64,000 nt of DNA. Source: Solanum dulcamara. Its lineage: Eukaryota; Streptophyta; Magnoliopsida; Solanales; Solanaceae. Under the pieces are notes generated by a model. That model did no database searches. It saw only the letters and a list, made by a program, of their open reading frames with translations, and had not been told where the DNA came from. The DNA is taken from NCBI RefSeq assembly GCF_947179165.1, contig NC_077239.1, positions 65,509,134-65,573,133 on the forward strand, given 5' to 3'. The translations under genes were made by a program, and so were the position numbers. Each line of letters starts with the position of its first letter. Positions within the stretch are counted from its first letter, which is position 1. Positions 11,335 to 22,258 of this stretch are shown here, piece by piece.

Positions 11335-13779
11335 TGTCACGCCCTGGGAGGGTACCCTAGGCGTGGCCGGCACCCGAAGGCCATTTTTGACCTCCGAGCG
11401 AACTACCTGGTCCAGTCACATATTCATTTAATCACATTCTCTTAGCGTAAACTCAATTAATGAAATACTATTCACAATATGGAGGCCGAAGGCCAAACAT
11501 TTCAAGCCATCAAAACAATATAATAAGACTCCACAAAAGTAACAGTCCAAACTTCTCACACTCTAGTTTATAAAGCCTCTATTAAGGTCTAAGAGGTGTC
11601 AATGACAAGTCCATGGCTACCCATAATAAAAATAAACGAAATGACAACAAGAACTATACAAGAAAGCTCAACATCCTCCGGAAACTAGGAGGACTCACCA
11701 ACTAGCTTAGAATGTATGTGGATCTTCAACGGAGCGCTGGTTGATGATCCCTAATACCTGTCTCTGCACCATGAAACGATGCAGGCCAAATGGCGTCAGT
11801 ACATGGAATGTACGAGTATGTAAAATGGCCAAATACAATGAACATCAAGGAAGAATCAATCAACTCGAAATCTCAACTCGAGAGGAATAACAACTCAATC
11901 AAATATCCTAATGTCTAAACAAGAATATGATTTAGACGGGACCAATTACATAAAATTCAACTCAATCTGACTCAGAGTACTATCAAGACCTATTTGAGAG
12001 TTTCTCTTACCCGACAACCATCATTTATGAGCCAGTGAAAGTATAATAAACCGACGTTGTTTCTGTGTCCGTTCATACCTTGCCAGGGTATGAACGAATC
12101 AACCAATCATGGATCCAATCCAACCAAGTCCTATAATGTCAGGACAAACATCTCGGGGAAACATCCAACTTTAACGTTTCAATCCCCCCTACGTTTGGCG
12201 ACGTAGTTATTGGGTTCGAGTATGGACTATACTCTTGCCTAATTCGGTGCTCGATACTCCTCCTAAGACTTAATGCTTATAAAACTCCGTCCAATCAACT
12301 CAATCAAATCATATCGACAAGTCTCATTACAACCTTGTCAACTCATCAACTCTATCATGATCAAATCTCTCTAAATCATACTATCCAATCAATCTCAATC
12401 ATATCTTTCAAAAGAAATTTAAATGCACATTTATAGCATCACATGGACATAACCAATCATTTCCTCCATCCATTGAGAAATCTTTGAGAATCATCACAAC
12501 TTCAAGATTTTAAATCGGCACTTTATAATAGGTGACATTTTTAAGAAGGTAGCATCTTTTATCATAATCTACATAATTAAGAAAATCAATAAAATATATT
12601 TACTAACTCATCTTCATCAACTCATGCTCACATAACAGCCCATTTTAAGGACTTTTTAGCTCAACAACATCAACACATATAGAGTCAAATAAATAAGGGA
12701 CAAAGCTCATACAAACATAACCATACCAAGAAAACTCCATTTTTCATGAGCGTCTAACCTCAAAGCAAGAGTAGGGCACATGGGTGGACTCAATTCATGT
12801 TTTGGATAGCCTTACATACCTTAGAATAGACTCTTGAAGAAACCTTGTTGTTGGGTCTTCAATGGAGGACTCAAATCTTGAAGTTCTTGGAACTCTTCTT
12901 GTTGGAAATGGAGAAGAAGAAGAAAAGAGAGAGAGGAACTCCTAGGGCTTTTCTAGAAAGAGAGTGGGGGCTGAAAAATGTGTTCCCAAAAGACCAAGGG
13001 TAATACATATATAACTTGGGTAAGTTCCCAAATTACCCCTCCTCAAAAGTTCTGAAAATAGGCAAAAATGCACCTAGCGCGATAGTGGCGCGTCGCGCCA
13101 TTGCAGCGCCAGGCCAACTACGCCTAAAAACATGCACATCGGTTAGTGGCGCGTCACGCCAAGGACCAAACTACTGAGGCATATTCTTGGCGCGATAGTG
13201 GCGCGTCGCGCCCTTATAGCGCCAAGGCCAAAGTTTTGGGGTTCTTGGAATTGGCTTGAAAAATCCTGTACACCTTTTAGTGGCGCACCGCGCTAGAGCC
13301 CAAACTATTGAGGCATGTTTCTGGCGCGATAGTGGCGCGTCGCGCCACTGAGGCGCCAAGCTCAATTTTCCAGCAAATGCAACCCAGGCCTGAAAATCTC
13401 TGCTGTGCTAGTTCACCTTAGGATTGACATATCTTTTGACTCTGAACTCCAAAAATTACGTTCTTGGTGGCGTTGGAAAGAAGACTCGACGAACTTTAAT
13501 TTAATGGGTCATGGGCCACCCAGATTATCATCTTTCAAAAGATAGGGTCATTAAAAGTCGACCCTATACATGAACTCATCCTAAAACTTAACCACGATGA
13601 ACCTTTTGGACTTAGCTTGGTCCTAGGGGTCCTCTATGACCCCCACATCACCTCCAACACTCTTTAATTTCTTAGGGACTCGTCTTAACTCAAGTACATA
13701 CTTCGAAATAAATACGGTTGACCCTACACGTGTACAAGAAAGGTCTGAATCTTAGGGAAAAATTTTGAAGGGTGTTACA
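11335..13779 (-). repeat. 5' LTR of the Tekay-like element
   Basis: 2,445 bp, starting TGTAACACCC and ending GGGCGTGACA on the minus strand. The TATA-like core (about 13005-13015) lies below a block of iterated SCGCG words at 13080-13350; transcription would run toward lower coordinates into the primer-binding site at 11330. The differences from the 3' LTR (substitutions and small indels) date the insertion as old, though I have not computed a distance. Confidence 0.9.
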
Positions 13780-14436
13780 CTATCCTTGCTCTCCAAATAT
13801 TTCAAGTGTTAATGAGGGAAAACATCATTGGGTACTGATAAGGAATTTATTTTAGTCCCAAAACGCCAAGGATTAGTTTGAAAAATATGAGAAAAGACAA
13901 TTTTACCCCTCACTTAAAACTGACCCTGGGCCACTACAGGTCTTTTTATGTATCGTAGAGTCTTCTACGGACTGTAGTATACCAATCGTAGGATCAAGGT
14001 CCAAAATTTGGATTTCACTAGTCACTGAAGCATTGGGACTATGAACGCTTTCTATGGATCATAGACCCTATGACGGCTCGTGGAACTCAACTGGGTAGAC
14101 TTGGGCTTGGGATCGTATAGTACATTAGAATTGTTATGGGTCATAGGACTCAGTTGTGAAACTTGATGCACATTCCAGTAGCTACTGAAATATGTCATCG
14201 GGTCTACGAGATCGACTTACGAGTCGTAGGGAGTTTGACGGTTCATAGAAATGGCTCGTATGAATGGTCTTGACACTGAAAAATTTTCTAAGTGTTGAGG
14301 GACCCTATGAGTCATCCCTACGACTCGAAAAAACTTCTACAGATTGTAGGTGACCCTTGTGGTCCACTGGTAGTGTTTTATCGACATTTTTCTAGTCTCT
14401 CCGGGGTTAATTTAAGTTAGAATAGTATGGGGTGTT

Positions 14437-15540
14437 ACACTTTTGTACCCAGAAGGTATACTCTACACTTCTCAAAGGCATACACAATAGCTAGTAGTTC
14501 TTTTTTGTGACAGTATAGTTCTTTTGAGCCCCGTTCAACGCTTTACTTGCAAAGTATATAGGGTAAAAAAATTATTGCTCTTTTACCCTAGCACAACCCC
14601 CAAAGCAAAACAATTGGCATCGCACATCACCTCAAATGGTTCAGAGCAGTCTAAGGCAATAATAACTGGAGCTGAAATTATCTTCTCCTTCAGACACCAG
14701 AACACTTTCATACACATCTCATCAAAGTTGAATTTTATCTCCTTCTCCAATAATTTGCACAAAGAGTGTGCAATCTTGAAACATCCTTAATAAATCATTG
14801 GTAAAATCCTGCATGCCCCAAAAAGATACGAATACCTTTCACGAAAATAGGAGGGGCAAGCTTCTCAATAATTTCAATCTTTGCCTTGTCCACCTTCAAA
14901 CCCTTCTTAGAAATCTTGTGGCCTAGTACTTGCCCTCTTTGACCATGAAGTGAGACGTTTCCAAATTAAAAACCAGGTTAGCCTCTTCACATCTCTATAT
15001 GCCCTGCTAAGATTAAATAAACAGGCATCAAAAGTATCACCTACTACAGAGAAGTCATTACTAAATACCTTTAGTGTATCCTCAACCATGTTTGAAAAAA
15101 TGGATATCATACACCTCTAGAGTTTGGCAGGAGCGTTACACAATCCAAATGTCATGTGCTTGAACACCATAAGGACGTGTAAAAATCATTTTCTCCTAAT
15201 CCTTTGGAGAAATAAGAAACTGATTGTAGCTAGAGTACCAATCCAAGAAACAATACCAACCTCTACATAATAACATGTATAGCATCTAGTTCATGAAAGG
15301 TATTGGGAAATGATCTTTCAAGGTCCACTTGTTCTGCTTCCAATAGTCCATGCACACTCGCCAACATGTGACTAGCCAGAGAGGTATCAATTCATTCTTA
15401 GCATCTGCCATCACTGTCATTCCTCCATTCTTAGGGAAACACTACACTGGACTGACCTAACTATTATCTGATATTTGATATACTATACCTGCGTCCATCC
15501 ACTTGATGATTTTCTTTTTCACCTCCTCTTATATAGGTGG
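14437..15540 (-). pseudogene. Reverse transcriptase and truncated RNase H of the Athila-type element
   Basis: Fragments in several frames: MDAGIVYQISD near 15490, a VCMDYWKQNKW segment near 15350, then MVEDTLKVFSNDFSVVGD at about 15090-15035. In the last, an Asn replaces the first Asp of the F-x-D-D catalytic pair. HAGFYQRFIKDFSKIA follows near 14790 and KELLAIVYAFEKCRVYLLGT (about 14497-14437) begins RNase H. The reading ends at 14437, where the foreign LTR starts, so the RNase H is split by insertion. Confidence 0.8.
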
Positions 15541-16044
15541 GTTCAGCCTCTTTTAATGTTCTATACTGGGAATACAATTTTTCTCCAGCTGAGTTTTGTG
15601 CATATAAATTCCAGAGGGGTATGCCTCTGATGTCAGCAATGGTTCAGTCGATTACTTTCTTGAATCTATGTAATACTTCCACAAGTTCTTTAACCTACTC
15701 CACGCTCAAATTTGGAGCAATAATAACTAGTAAAGTTTTACCTTCACCCAAAAACACATACCTTAGATAGAAAGGCAACTCTTTCAATTGTAACACAGAC
15801 GGTTCTTCAATGGATGGTTTGGCTGGAGGATGGCCTATTTTCAAGTTAAGGCTATCTTTTTAGGGGCGTAAAGGTGTGATCCCATGCCTTGCAAAACATT
15901 TACAGTTTTCTCATATTCTTCTATGCAATCACCATCAAAATTCATGATCACGACTCCCAAGGTCTCAACATCAAGCCTATCTTCAATAGACAACTCAATC
16001 ATCCCTTCATAAACTATATCGATCACGGAAACCACACTCATGTC

Positions 16045-16554
16045 TCAGGGATGCTTCATTGATTTACACATATGAAAATTTAACTCTTCATTATTCAATC
16101 TGAAAGTGAGTTCACCACTTTCCATATATACCAGTGCTTTGCCTGTGGACAAAAATGGCCTTTCTAAAATTATGAAAACCTCAAAATCAACCTCACAATC
16201 AAGAATGACGAAGTCGTCCGGGAAGATGAAACTATCAACTCTTACCAACACATCACAAAGAATTTCCATGGGCCTCTTGACTAATCGATCTGCCATCAAC
16301 AATATCATTGTACTTGGTTTGGGGGATCCTAAGCCCAACTGCTTGTAGATAGCTAGTGGTATAAGATTTATACTAGCTCCCAGATCATACAATGTCCTGA
16401 CAAAGTTAAATGCACCAATTGTGCATGGAATGGTGAATGTACCTGGATCTTCCTTCTTCTGCACCAAGTACCTTGTAGAAATAGCACTATAATGATATAT
16501 ATTATTTGTTGGCTCAAAACTGATCGTTCTCATCTTTGTGACTAGGTCCTTCAT
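16045..16554 (-). pseudogene. Aspartic protease region of the Athila-type element
   Basis: The longest open stretch of this element (169 residues). It contains the active-site motif YDLGASINLIPLAIYKQL and the following PTSM-like segment PSTMILLMADR, ILCDVLVRVDSFIFPDDFVILD and ILERPFLSTGKALV, all in the order seen in Athila proteases. The frame is open here but disconnected from gag and RT. Confidence 0.85.
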
Positions 16555-16699
16555 AAATTTGGCATATCCTGGAATCTACTCTAATGCATCCATCAAAGGA
16601 ATATTCACTGAAAGTTCCTTAAGCATAGATATGAACTTCAAGAACTTACCATATTTAGCTTGCTTTTTCAACCATTGTGGAAATGGAGGAGGTGGTTTA

Positions 16700-18450
16700 A
16701 GCACTGGTGGCAAAGGTTGTACAGCCTCTGCTTCCGGCTACTCTATGCTCTTAAGCCATTTCAATATTCTTACGACTAACTACTGCCTCCTTTGTCTTGC
16801 TAGCATCAACAAAAACCTCATCGTTAACTTTATTCCCAGCATGTTCATCAGTTTTAGATTCAACATCTATTTCCTGCTTAATACTTGTAGGTACCGGTTC
16901 CAAAAGTGACTTACCACTCCCAGTGATCATTGTCATACATGCACCAGCCTTTCTCGGGTTTTGAACAGTATCACTAGGTAGTGTGCCATTCTTTCTCTGA
17001 TTTAGTGAGGTTGAGAGGTTCCCCATCTGATGCTCTAACTGCTTAATGGACATAGAATGTGAATCCACCAATTGACTCATGCTAGAAAGATACTTTTCAA
17101 CTCCTTCACTCCGGAGTCTTTACATTCCACCCTTTGCAATACCTTAGCTAGCATATTTTTCATCATGGAGCTACATAATACATTACCTTCTCTATCTCTA
17201 TTATCAGGAGTTACATACACACTACTGCGATCATTCTTGAAGTTTTCCTTATTTTGCCAATTACCTTGATCGCGATTTCTTGTCCTGTCATAATATCCAT
17301 CCTTTTGATAATTTTGACATTGATTTCCATAATTATAAGTTCAAAAATTCCCCAGGTTGTTCAAATACTTCATCTTCTTAACATAGTTAAAATTTGGATC
17401 ATCATATCGACTTGCAGTACCTACTGGATTTACTTTCTTAGCGCCTTCAGCTAATAAGCGTTTGATCAGTAGATCCATTTGTATTTTAATATGGGTCATG
17501 TCCTGGTCATGCTCTTCTTCTCTCTACCGTCGCTCTACTGGTATTTCAAATGTGTAACCAAGACCTCTAACTTCATATTCTCTTGTGTGTCAAACCCTGT
17601 TGTTATTTGAGACCTTGTCTAATATAGCAGTAGCTTATGGAAAAGTTTTAGACATAAATGTTCCTCCATAGACTGAATCAACAACAAGCTTGATCACAAA
17701 ATTACACGATCTATAAAAAATCTCCATCAGATGATCCTCTGTCAGCTTATGGTTCAGTCACTGTTTAGCTTTTTGCTAAATCTCAATCAGGAATCATGCA
17801 GTGCTTCAGTAGGTAGTTATTTGTGGCCATTAGTCTTATCCTTTAACTGCAACTTCTTTGAAGGTGGGAAGAATCTTTCCAAAAATACTTCTCTCAATTC
17901 CCTCCAAGTGTTGATGGAATCATGTGGTAGCTCACTCAACCATTTTATTTCCTACCCAAATAGAGACAATGGAAAAAATCTTAGTCGAATCGTTATCTAG
18001 CTGACCCCAGGATCTTAGAAGATTTGCACATGGAACCGAAATTCATTAGATGTTGCTTTTGGATCATCTCCAGCTACTCCTCTAAGCAACCCGTTCTAGT
18101 TCAACTAGTAATTGTGAACTTCACGCCGGGTGGTAACAATGGGAGAACTATAGCTCCAGTGGCTCCAACTCCATCTTTGTCTGGATCATCATCATTTAGA
18201 GAAAAATCAACGAGTAGTTTCCCTCTATCTCTCGGACGCTGGATGACGATGTTGAGGAACTAACCTATCTTCTTCACTATCTTGTTCATCCCCCAGGTTG
18301 TTGTTGATACCATTATTGACATTTTCCCTGGTTGAGAAATTTGTCTCAACCTCTGCGCTTTACGCTCTAGTGCATTTATTTTAAGAAATGACTTTTCAAG
18401 ATCTGGGTCATAAAGATCAGCGGTTCACCTTTACTTTGGGTGTTTGACAT
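16700..18450 (-). pseudogene. gag remnants of the Athila-type element
   Basis: Broken coding sequence that would have encoded the capsid. Recognisable pieces on the minus strand include an LREVFLERFFPP segment near 17890-17860 and, at 17080-16751, HSMSIKQLEHQMGNLSTSLNQ followed by LPSDTVQNPRKA, the usual end of Athila gag. The pieces occur in different frames and are separated by several stops, so no protein can be made. Confidence 0.7.
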
Positions 18451-18553
18451 GCACTAACATGTACCATTCAGAAAAAAAACAAGAAAGCAAAGTAAAATTA
18501 GAAAATAGAACTACAAACTGAAATAACTACTAATAGAATATTTCAAAGCCATA

Positions 18554-18573
18554 TTTTCCGACAACGGCGTCAA
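18554..18573 (-). other. Primer-binding site of the Athila-type element (degenerate)
   Basis: Minus strand reads TTGACGCCGTTGTCGGAAAA, a diverged form of the TGGCGCCGTTGCCGGGGA site typical of Athila elements (Asp tRNA type, from memory). It sits four bases inside the LTR. Confidence 0.7.
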
Positions 18574-18577
18574 AATT

Positions 18578-19938
18578 TGATACGCCCAAACATACACCTC
18601 AATTAAGAAGTATAAAGCGGTCACTGTCAAATATAGAATCAACCAGAGTCGAGGTCGATCCCGCAGGAAATATGAAGGAAATACGTCTATGTCTACTAGC
18701 ACTTACATTCAGTTGTAGTCAATATTTCCCAAAAACAAATGCGTAAAGTAAATTGGGGTTTTCGTTCAATTCAATAATTAGTAACAATGTTTGCAATAGC
18801 AAATTAAAACAGACTTAAAGTTTTGAGTAATATAAGGAAGAAGCTAGAATTGTGTTCTCCATGACTTTGTAACTCAATAGGCGTATTGTACTAGTAATCT
18901 TTTCTCAATGCGTAACATGCAAAATCTAACAAGTTAATGACATCTAAACTCCTTCCAACCCTATTAGATGAATTGCACTCATCACTTTCCAGTCTCAAAG
19001 CGTATACTAACTAACCCTTATTTTTTACCTCAGAAGACTATCCCCTCCCAAGCTCAAGCCTTTAGACGAAGGTTTATAGCTTCAAATCTCTGTTGCTGTT
19101 ATCTTTTCTTAAGCACTACCCCTTTCTCGAGCAAGTATTAAATACGGTCGAGTCCTTACACGTGCACTCGTTGGAAAGTAATCAAAACAAACATAATAAC
19201 AATGCATGCATGTACATTGATCAAGAATCACTCATACTTAACCTACGTTGTTACTCAGTCAAGGTTCCCAAAATTCTAGTTGTGGTGTTTAGCCTCTCAT
19301 AATCGCAAGAACAATAGCAAAAATTTGTGTAGAATTCATGCAACAAATACTTACAATAAAGAAACAACCAATCTTGAAGTAATGGAAACGATGAATCAAG
19401 AAGTGAATAATAGTATTAATCACGTCAAAATCCCCAAAATATACTTCGCAATGCTCCAAGTTTGTGTTAACAATGCGTTACCATAAAATAGACCCTAACA
19501 TGGACTATTTATAGACATAAAACTATTCACAGTCCGTGGAGCGGTCCATGAACTTTAATGTTTTATAGCTGTCTTTGGTACTCTCTTTCCACGGGCATCT
19601 TCACGTTTCATACAAATCTACACAGTCCGTGAAGGGTCTCGTACAAATGCATTTAGTGTTTTCTCCACTTTCTTTCCATAGACAAGACCACGTCCGTATA
19701 TGGCGTCGTAGAGCACGCTTTGAATTTTTTATCTTTTAGAAATATTTTTCATGGGCAAGTCCACGGACAGTATAGACTTTCATGATTCGTATGAGATCTC
19801 GTGGACAGTCACCCACTTCAGTTTTCAGCTTTTATTCTTGCGGTGCCTTCATCTTACTTTTTCTACACATTTACACAAAAATACATCATATCAACTTAAA
19901 CACACTCAAGAACTTACGATAATCCCTTTTTTTGGACA
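18578..19938 (-). repeat. 5' LTR of the Athila-type element
   Basis: TG..CA-ended segment of 1,361 bp: on the minus strand it begins TGTCCAAAAAAAGG at 19938 and ends just before the primer-binding site. A TATA-like CTATAAATAG lies on the minus strand near 19506-19515. Iterated CAGTCCGTGGA / CACGGAC words occupy about 19527-19810, immediately upstream of that TATA. The putative target duplication base set on the right is TCAAT (19939-19943); its partner lies outside the window. Confidence 0.65.
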
Positions 19939-20261
19939 TCAATGATGTCGTAAATCCATGGCACATCACCCGTTTAAAGAATTTATGCAAAACTTAATTT
20001 GCTGGTCATAATCCTTTTCACAAATTATATCGGGTGGAAGAATGAAAAATTACAGTTTTAGAAATTATATTAGTGGGATAACTTTGGTATAATATTCACT
20101 TTTTTATCTTATCAAATTATTAATAAGTCTTATTGGATTGGCAAATTTTACACCTGTTATTTAAAAGTGGAAAAATCTTATAATCGTATTTAAAAGGTTA
20201 ATATGAAAATCATATTTCACCATACATGATATATGTACATTGAAATATTCCTTAGAAAGAG
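19939..20261. other. AT-rich intergenic stretch
   Basis: No open frame of note, no terminal repeats and no RNA gene recognised between the Athila LTR and the GC-ended MITE-like element. Confidence 0.5.
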
Positions 20262-20595
20262 GGATGACAATGGGGGCGAGAAGGGTATTAAACTATTTTT
20301 TTAGAAAAATAGAGTTGGCATCGGAGGGGGCAGGTTTGTCGAATATCACGATAAGACATATTTGAAAGTCGAACTAACTAAGACGATTTAAGCACTGCCT
20401 TATTAATATGTATTTCTATTACATATTAAGTTGCTACAATTTTTCATAACACATTTTAAAAAGATTGCATGGGATTAAAAAGTGAAAAAAGTTACTTTGT
20501 CAATATAGAGGAAGGGGCGGAGGGAGGGTAAGAGCAAAGTAGTGCGAGTTAAAATTTGAACTCACTTAACCCCGCCCCACTGCCAACCATACTTA
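20262..20595. mobile_element. MITE-like element with GGGGCGGGG-type ends
   Basis: The left end reads GGGATGACAATGGGGGCG (about 20270) and the right end CCCCGCCCCACTGCCAACC (about 20571-20589). Reverse-complementing the right end gives GGTTGGCAGTGGGGCGGGG, an imperfect match to the left. The interior is AT-rich and non-coding. Target duplication not resolved. Confidence 0.45.
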
Positions 20596-20682
20596 GGAAG
20601 AATAGAAATTTGATGGCCTACTTTTTCTCGCGAAATATTGCATTTATGTTCATTTATAGGTTCCTTAAAATATTTTAACACA

Positions 20683-21838
20683 AACAACAACAACATACCA
20701 GTGGGATCCCACAAGCGGGGTCTGGGGAGGGTAGGGTGTATGCAGACCTTACCACTACCGAAAGACACTCGGCTCAAAAGACACATTCTTAGGTATAAGT
20801 AAAAATAAATAAGTAAATAAATACATAAGTAAAATAAATAAATACATATATATATATATATAGGGAGAGATAGAGAGAGCATATTGATAAAAAAAATGAT
20901 GCAAGTTTTACAAGACAAGGACAATAACGATAAAAATGTAATATGGTAATCAAAACAAAACGAAACACCGCAACTCTAATGGCACGCCTAGACCTACGAC
21001 CACCCTAAATCGACAAATGGCAAGATACCATTCTACCTCTACTAGCCTTCTACCCTAATTCGCGACCTCCACTCTTTTCTATCTAAGGTCATGTCATCGG
21101 TGATATGGAATAGTGCCATATTTTGTCTAATCACCTCTCCCTAATACTTTTTTGGTCTACCCTTACCTCCGCATAGCCCCCAAATCCAATCACTCGCACC
21201 TCCTAACTGGGGCATCGATACCCCTCCTCTGCACACGTCCAAACCATCTCAGTCTCGCTTCTCTCATCTTGTCTGCCACAAAGGCCACTCCCACCTTCTC
21301 CCGAATGACCTCATTCCTAATCTTATCACTCCTAGTGTATCTACACATCCATCTCAGCATCCTCATCTCCGCAACATGCATCTTCTGGACATGAGATTTC
21401 TTTACCGGCCAGTACTCCACTCCGTATAACAACGCCGGTCTAACCACAATTCTGTAGAATTTACCTTTAAGTTTATGTGGTACTTTCTTGTCACACAGGA
21501 CTCCAGAGGCAAGCCTCATTTCAACCACATTGCCCCAATGCAATGCGTGACATCCTCATCGATGTCCCCACTGCTTTGGTTGATAGATCCAAGGTATTTA
21601 AAGCTTTCAATCTTGGGGATAGGCTGAGGGACAAGCCTCACTTCGATGACCTCTTCATCCATCGCACCACTGAATTTGCACTCCAAGTATTCAGTTTTGG
21701 TCTTGCTCAATCTGAATCCTTTGGACTCCAGAGTATGTCTCCAAACCTCCAACCTATCATTAACTCTCTTTCGAGTCTCATCAATCAAAACTATGTTATC
21801 CGCAAATAGCATACACCATGGAACCTCCTCCTAAATAG
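20683..21838 (-). mobile_element. 5'-truncated RTE-clade LINE
   Basis: A non-LTR retrotransposon running toward lower coordinates. Its 3' end (20683-20760) is the GGGTCTGGGGAGGGTAGGGTG segment with a short (TTG)n tail on the minus strand, characteristic of plant RTE LINEs. The coding part is the end of the reverse transcriptase and the C-terminal region (21838-21190). The element is truncated just before the FAD(D/N) motif. A related sequence without the insertion at 25976-26076 supports both borders. Confidence 0.75.
21190..21838 (-). pseudogene. LINE reverse transcriptase C-terminal fragment
   Basis: Would have been the RT of the RTE LINE. Minus-strand pieces: [21 protein letters not shown] at 21812 onward, [38 protein letters not shown], then after a frameshift near 21530 [38 protein letters not shown] and [20 protein letters not shown]. 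The second catalytic Asp of the FADD motif is Asn here, so it would be inactive even without truncation. Confidence 0.8.
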
Positions 21839-21938
21839 CATTCAGGAAAGCTTGAAACATGTCAAAGGCATTATCTTTAAAAATATTTCATCTGTGATAA
21901 GTGTATTCTGATGATTCAACAAGCTCTTTTAGAGTAGA

Positions 21939-22258
21939 ACTAGTTAATTTATCCGCGCTTTGCGCGATTATTAAAAATATCAATAATTGGTTAAAAATAA
22001 TATAAATAGAAAAAATATTTTACAAACTATTATTTATGTACATATATAGAAAAAATTGACTACATCAGAAATATAAAACACTGTCAATAATTTGATGACT
22101 GTTTTCATACTTCAAACAATTTGAATATTACATATTAAAAGTTACCAATGAAAGTATCCTGATGGCTAGACTTCTATAAATTGACTATATTAATGAAGTT
22201 GATATGTATTTATCAATCAATAGTCTACTTGATTTCTTTTATATATATATATAGGGTT
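21939..22258 (-). mobile_element. Helitron-like 3' terminus (and possibly a short element)
   Basis: On the minus strand a GC hairpin CGCGCAAAGCGCG (about 21966-21954) is followed by an AT spacer and CTAGT (21943-21939), then a T. That is the Helitron 3' signature: subterminal hairpin, CTRRT end, insertion next to T. A matching TC-beginning 5' end is not clear; CTATATATATATATAAAAG near 22258-22240 is a weak candidate. Confidence 0.45.

Larger units (their letters stand above)
3834..13779 (-). mobile_element. Full-length Tekay/Del-like Ty3/gypsy chromovirus, defective
   Basis: A complete but inactive LTR retrotransposon of 9.9 kb. LTRs lie at 3834-6262 and 11335-13779; a tRNA-iMet-type primer-binding site is at 11319-11330 and a polypurine tract at 6263-6279, both correct for minus-strand transcription. 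Target duplications are CTATT (3829-3833) and CTATC (13780-13784), differing at one base. The interior encodes gag, protease, reverse transcriptase/RNase H, integrase and a C-terminal chromodomain-like module in that order, all in one frame apart from a single frameshift. Tekay/Del assignment rests on the domain order and the chromodomain-like tail. Eleven in-frame stops and altered catalytic residues show it cannot encode its own proteins. Confidence 0.9.
835..14436 (-). repeat. Host LTR of a third gypsy-like element, split by two nested insertions
   Basis: Three blocks, 835-1093, 3396-3833 and 13785-14436, read as one LTR of about 1.35 kb once the two inserted elements are removed. On the minus strand it starts with TGTAACACCCC (right end, 14436) and has the same general plan as the Tekay-like LTR, including iterated CTACG/CGTAG words at about 13940-14360. 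Its right end abuts the Athila RNase H coding sequence exactly, so it inserted into Athila. The matching left end and target duplication are not recognisable; the left edge may have been truncated by the 1-834 LTR. Continuity of the three blocks is shown by the two target-site duplications; the family is not identified. Confidence 0.55.
14437..19938 (-). mobile_element. Athila-type Ty3/gypsy element, 5' part only, decayed
   Basis: From right to left: 5' LTR (18578-19938), primer-binding site (18554-18573), gag remnants (about 18450-16700), aspartic protease (16554-16045), reverse transcriptase (about 15540-14600) and the first third of RNase H. The element stops abruptly at 14437, where the LTR of another element begins. 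Integrase, envelope-like region and 3' LTR are not in the window. All reading frames carry many stops and frameshifts. Confidence 0.8.
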
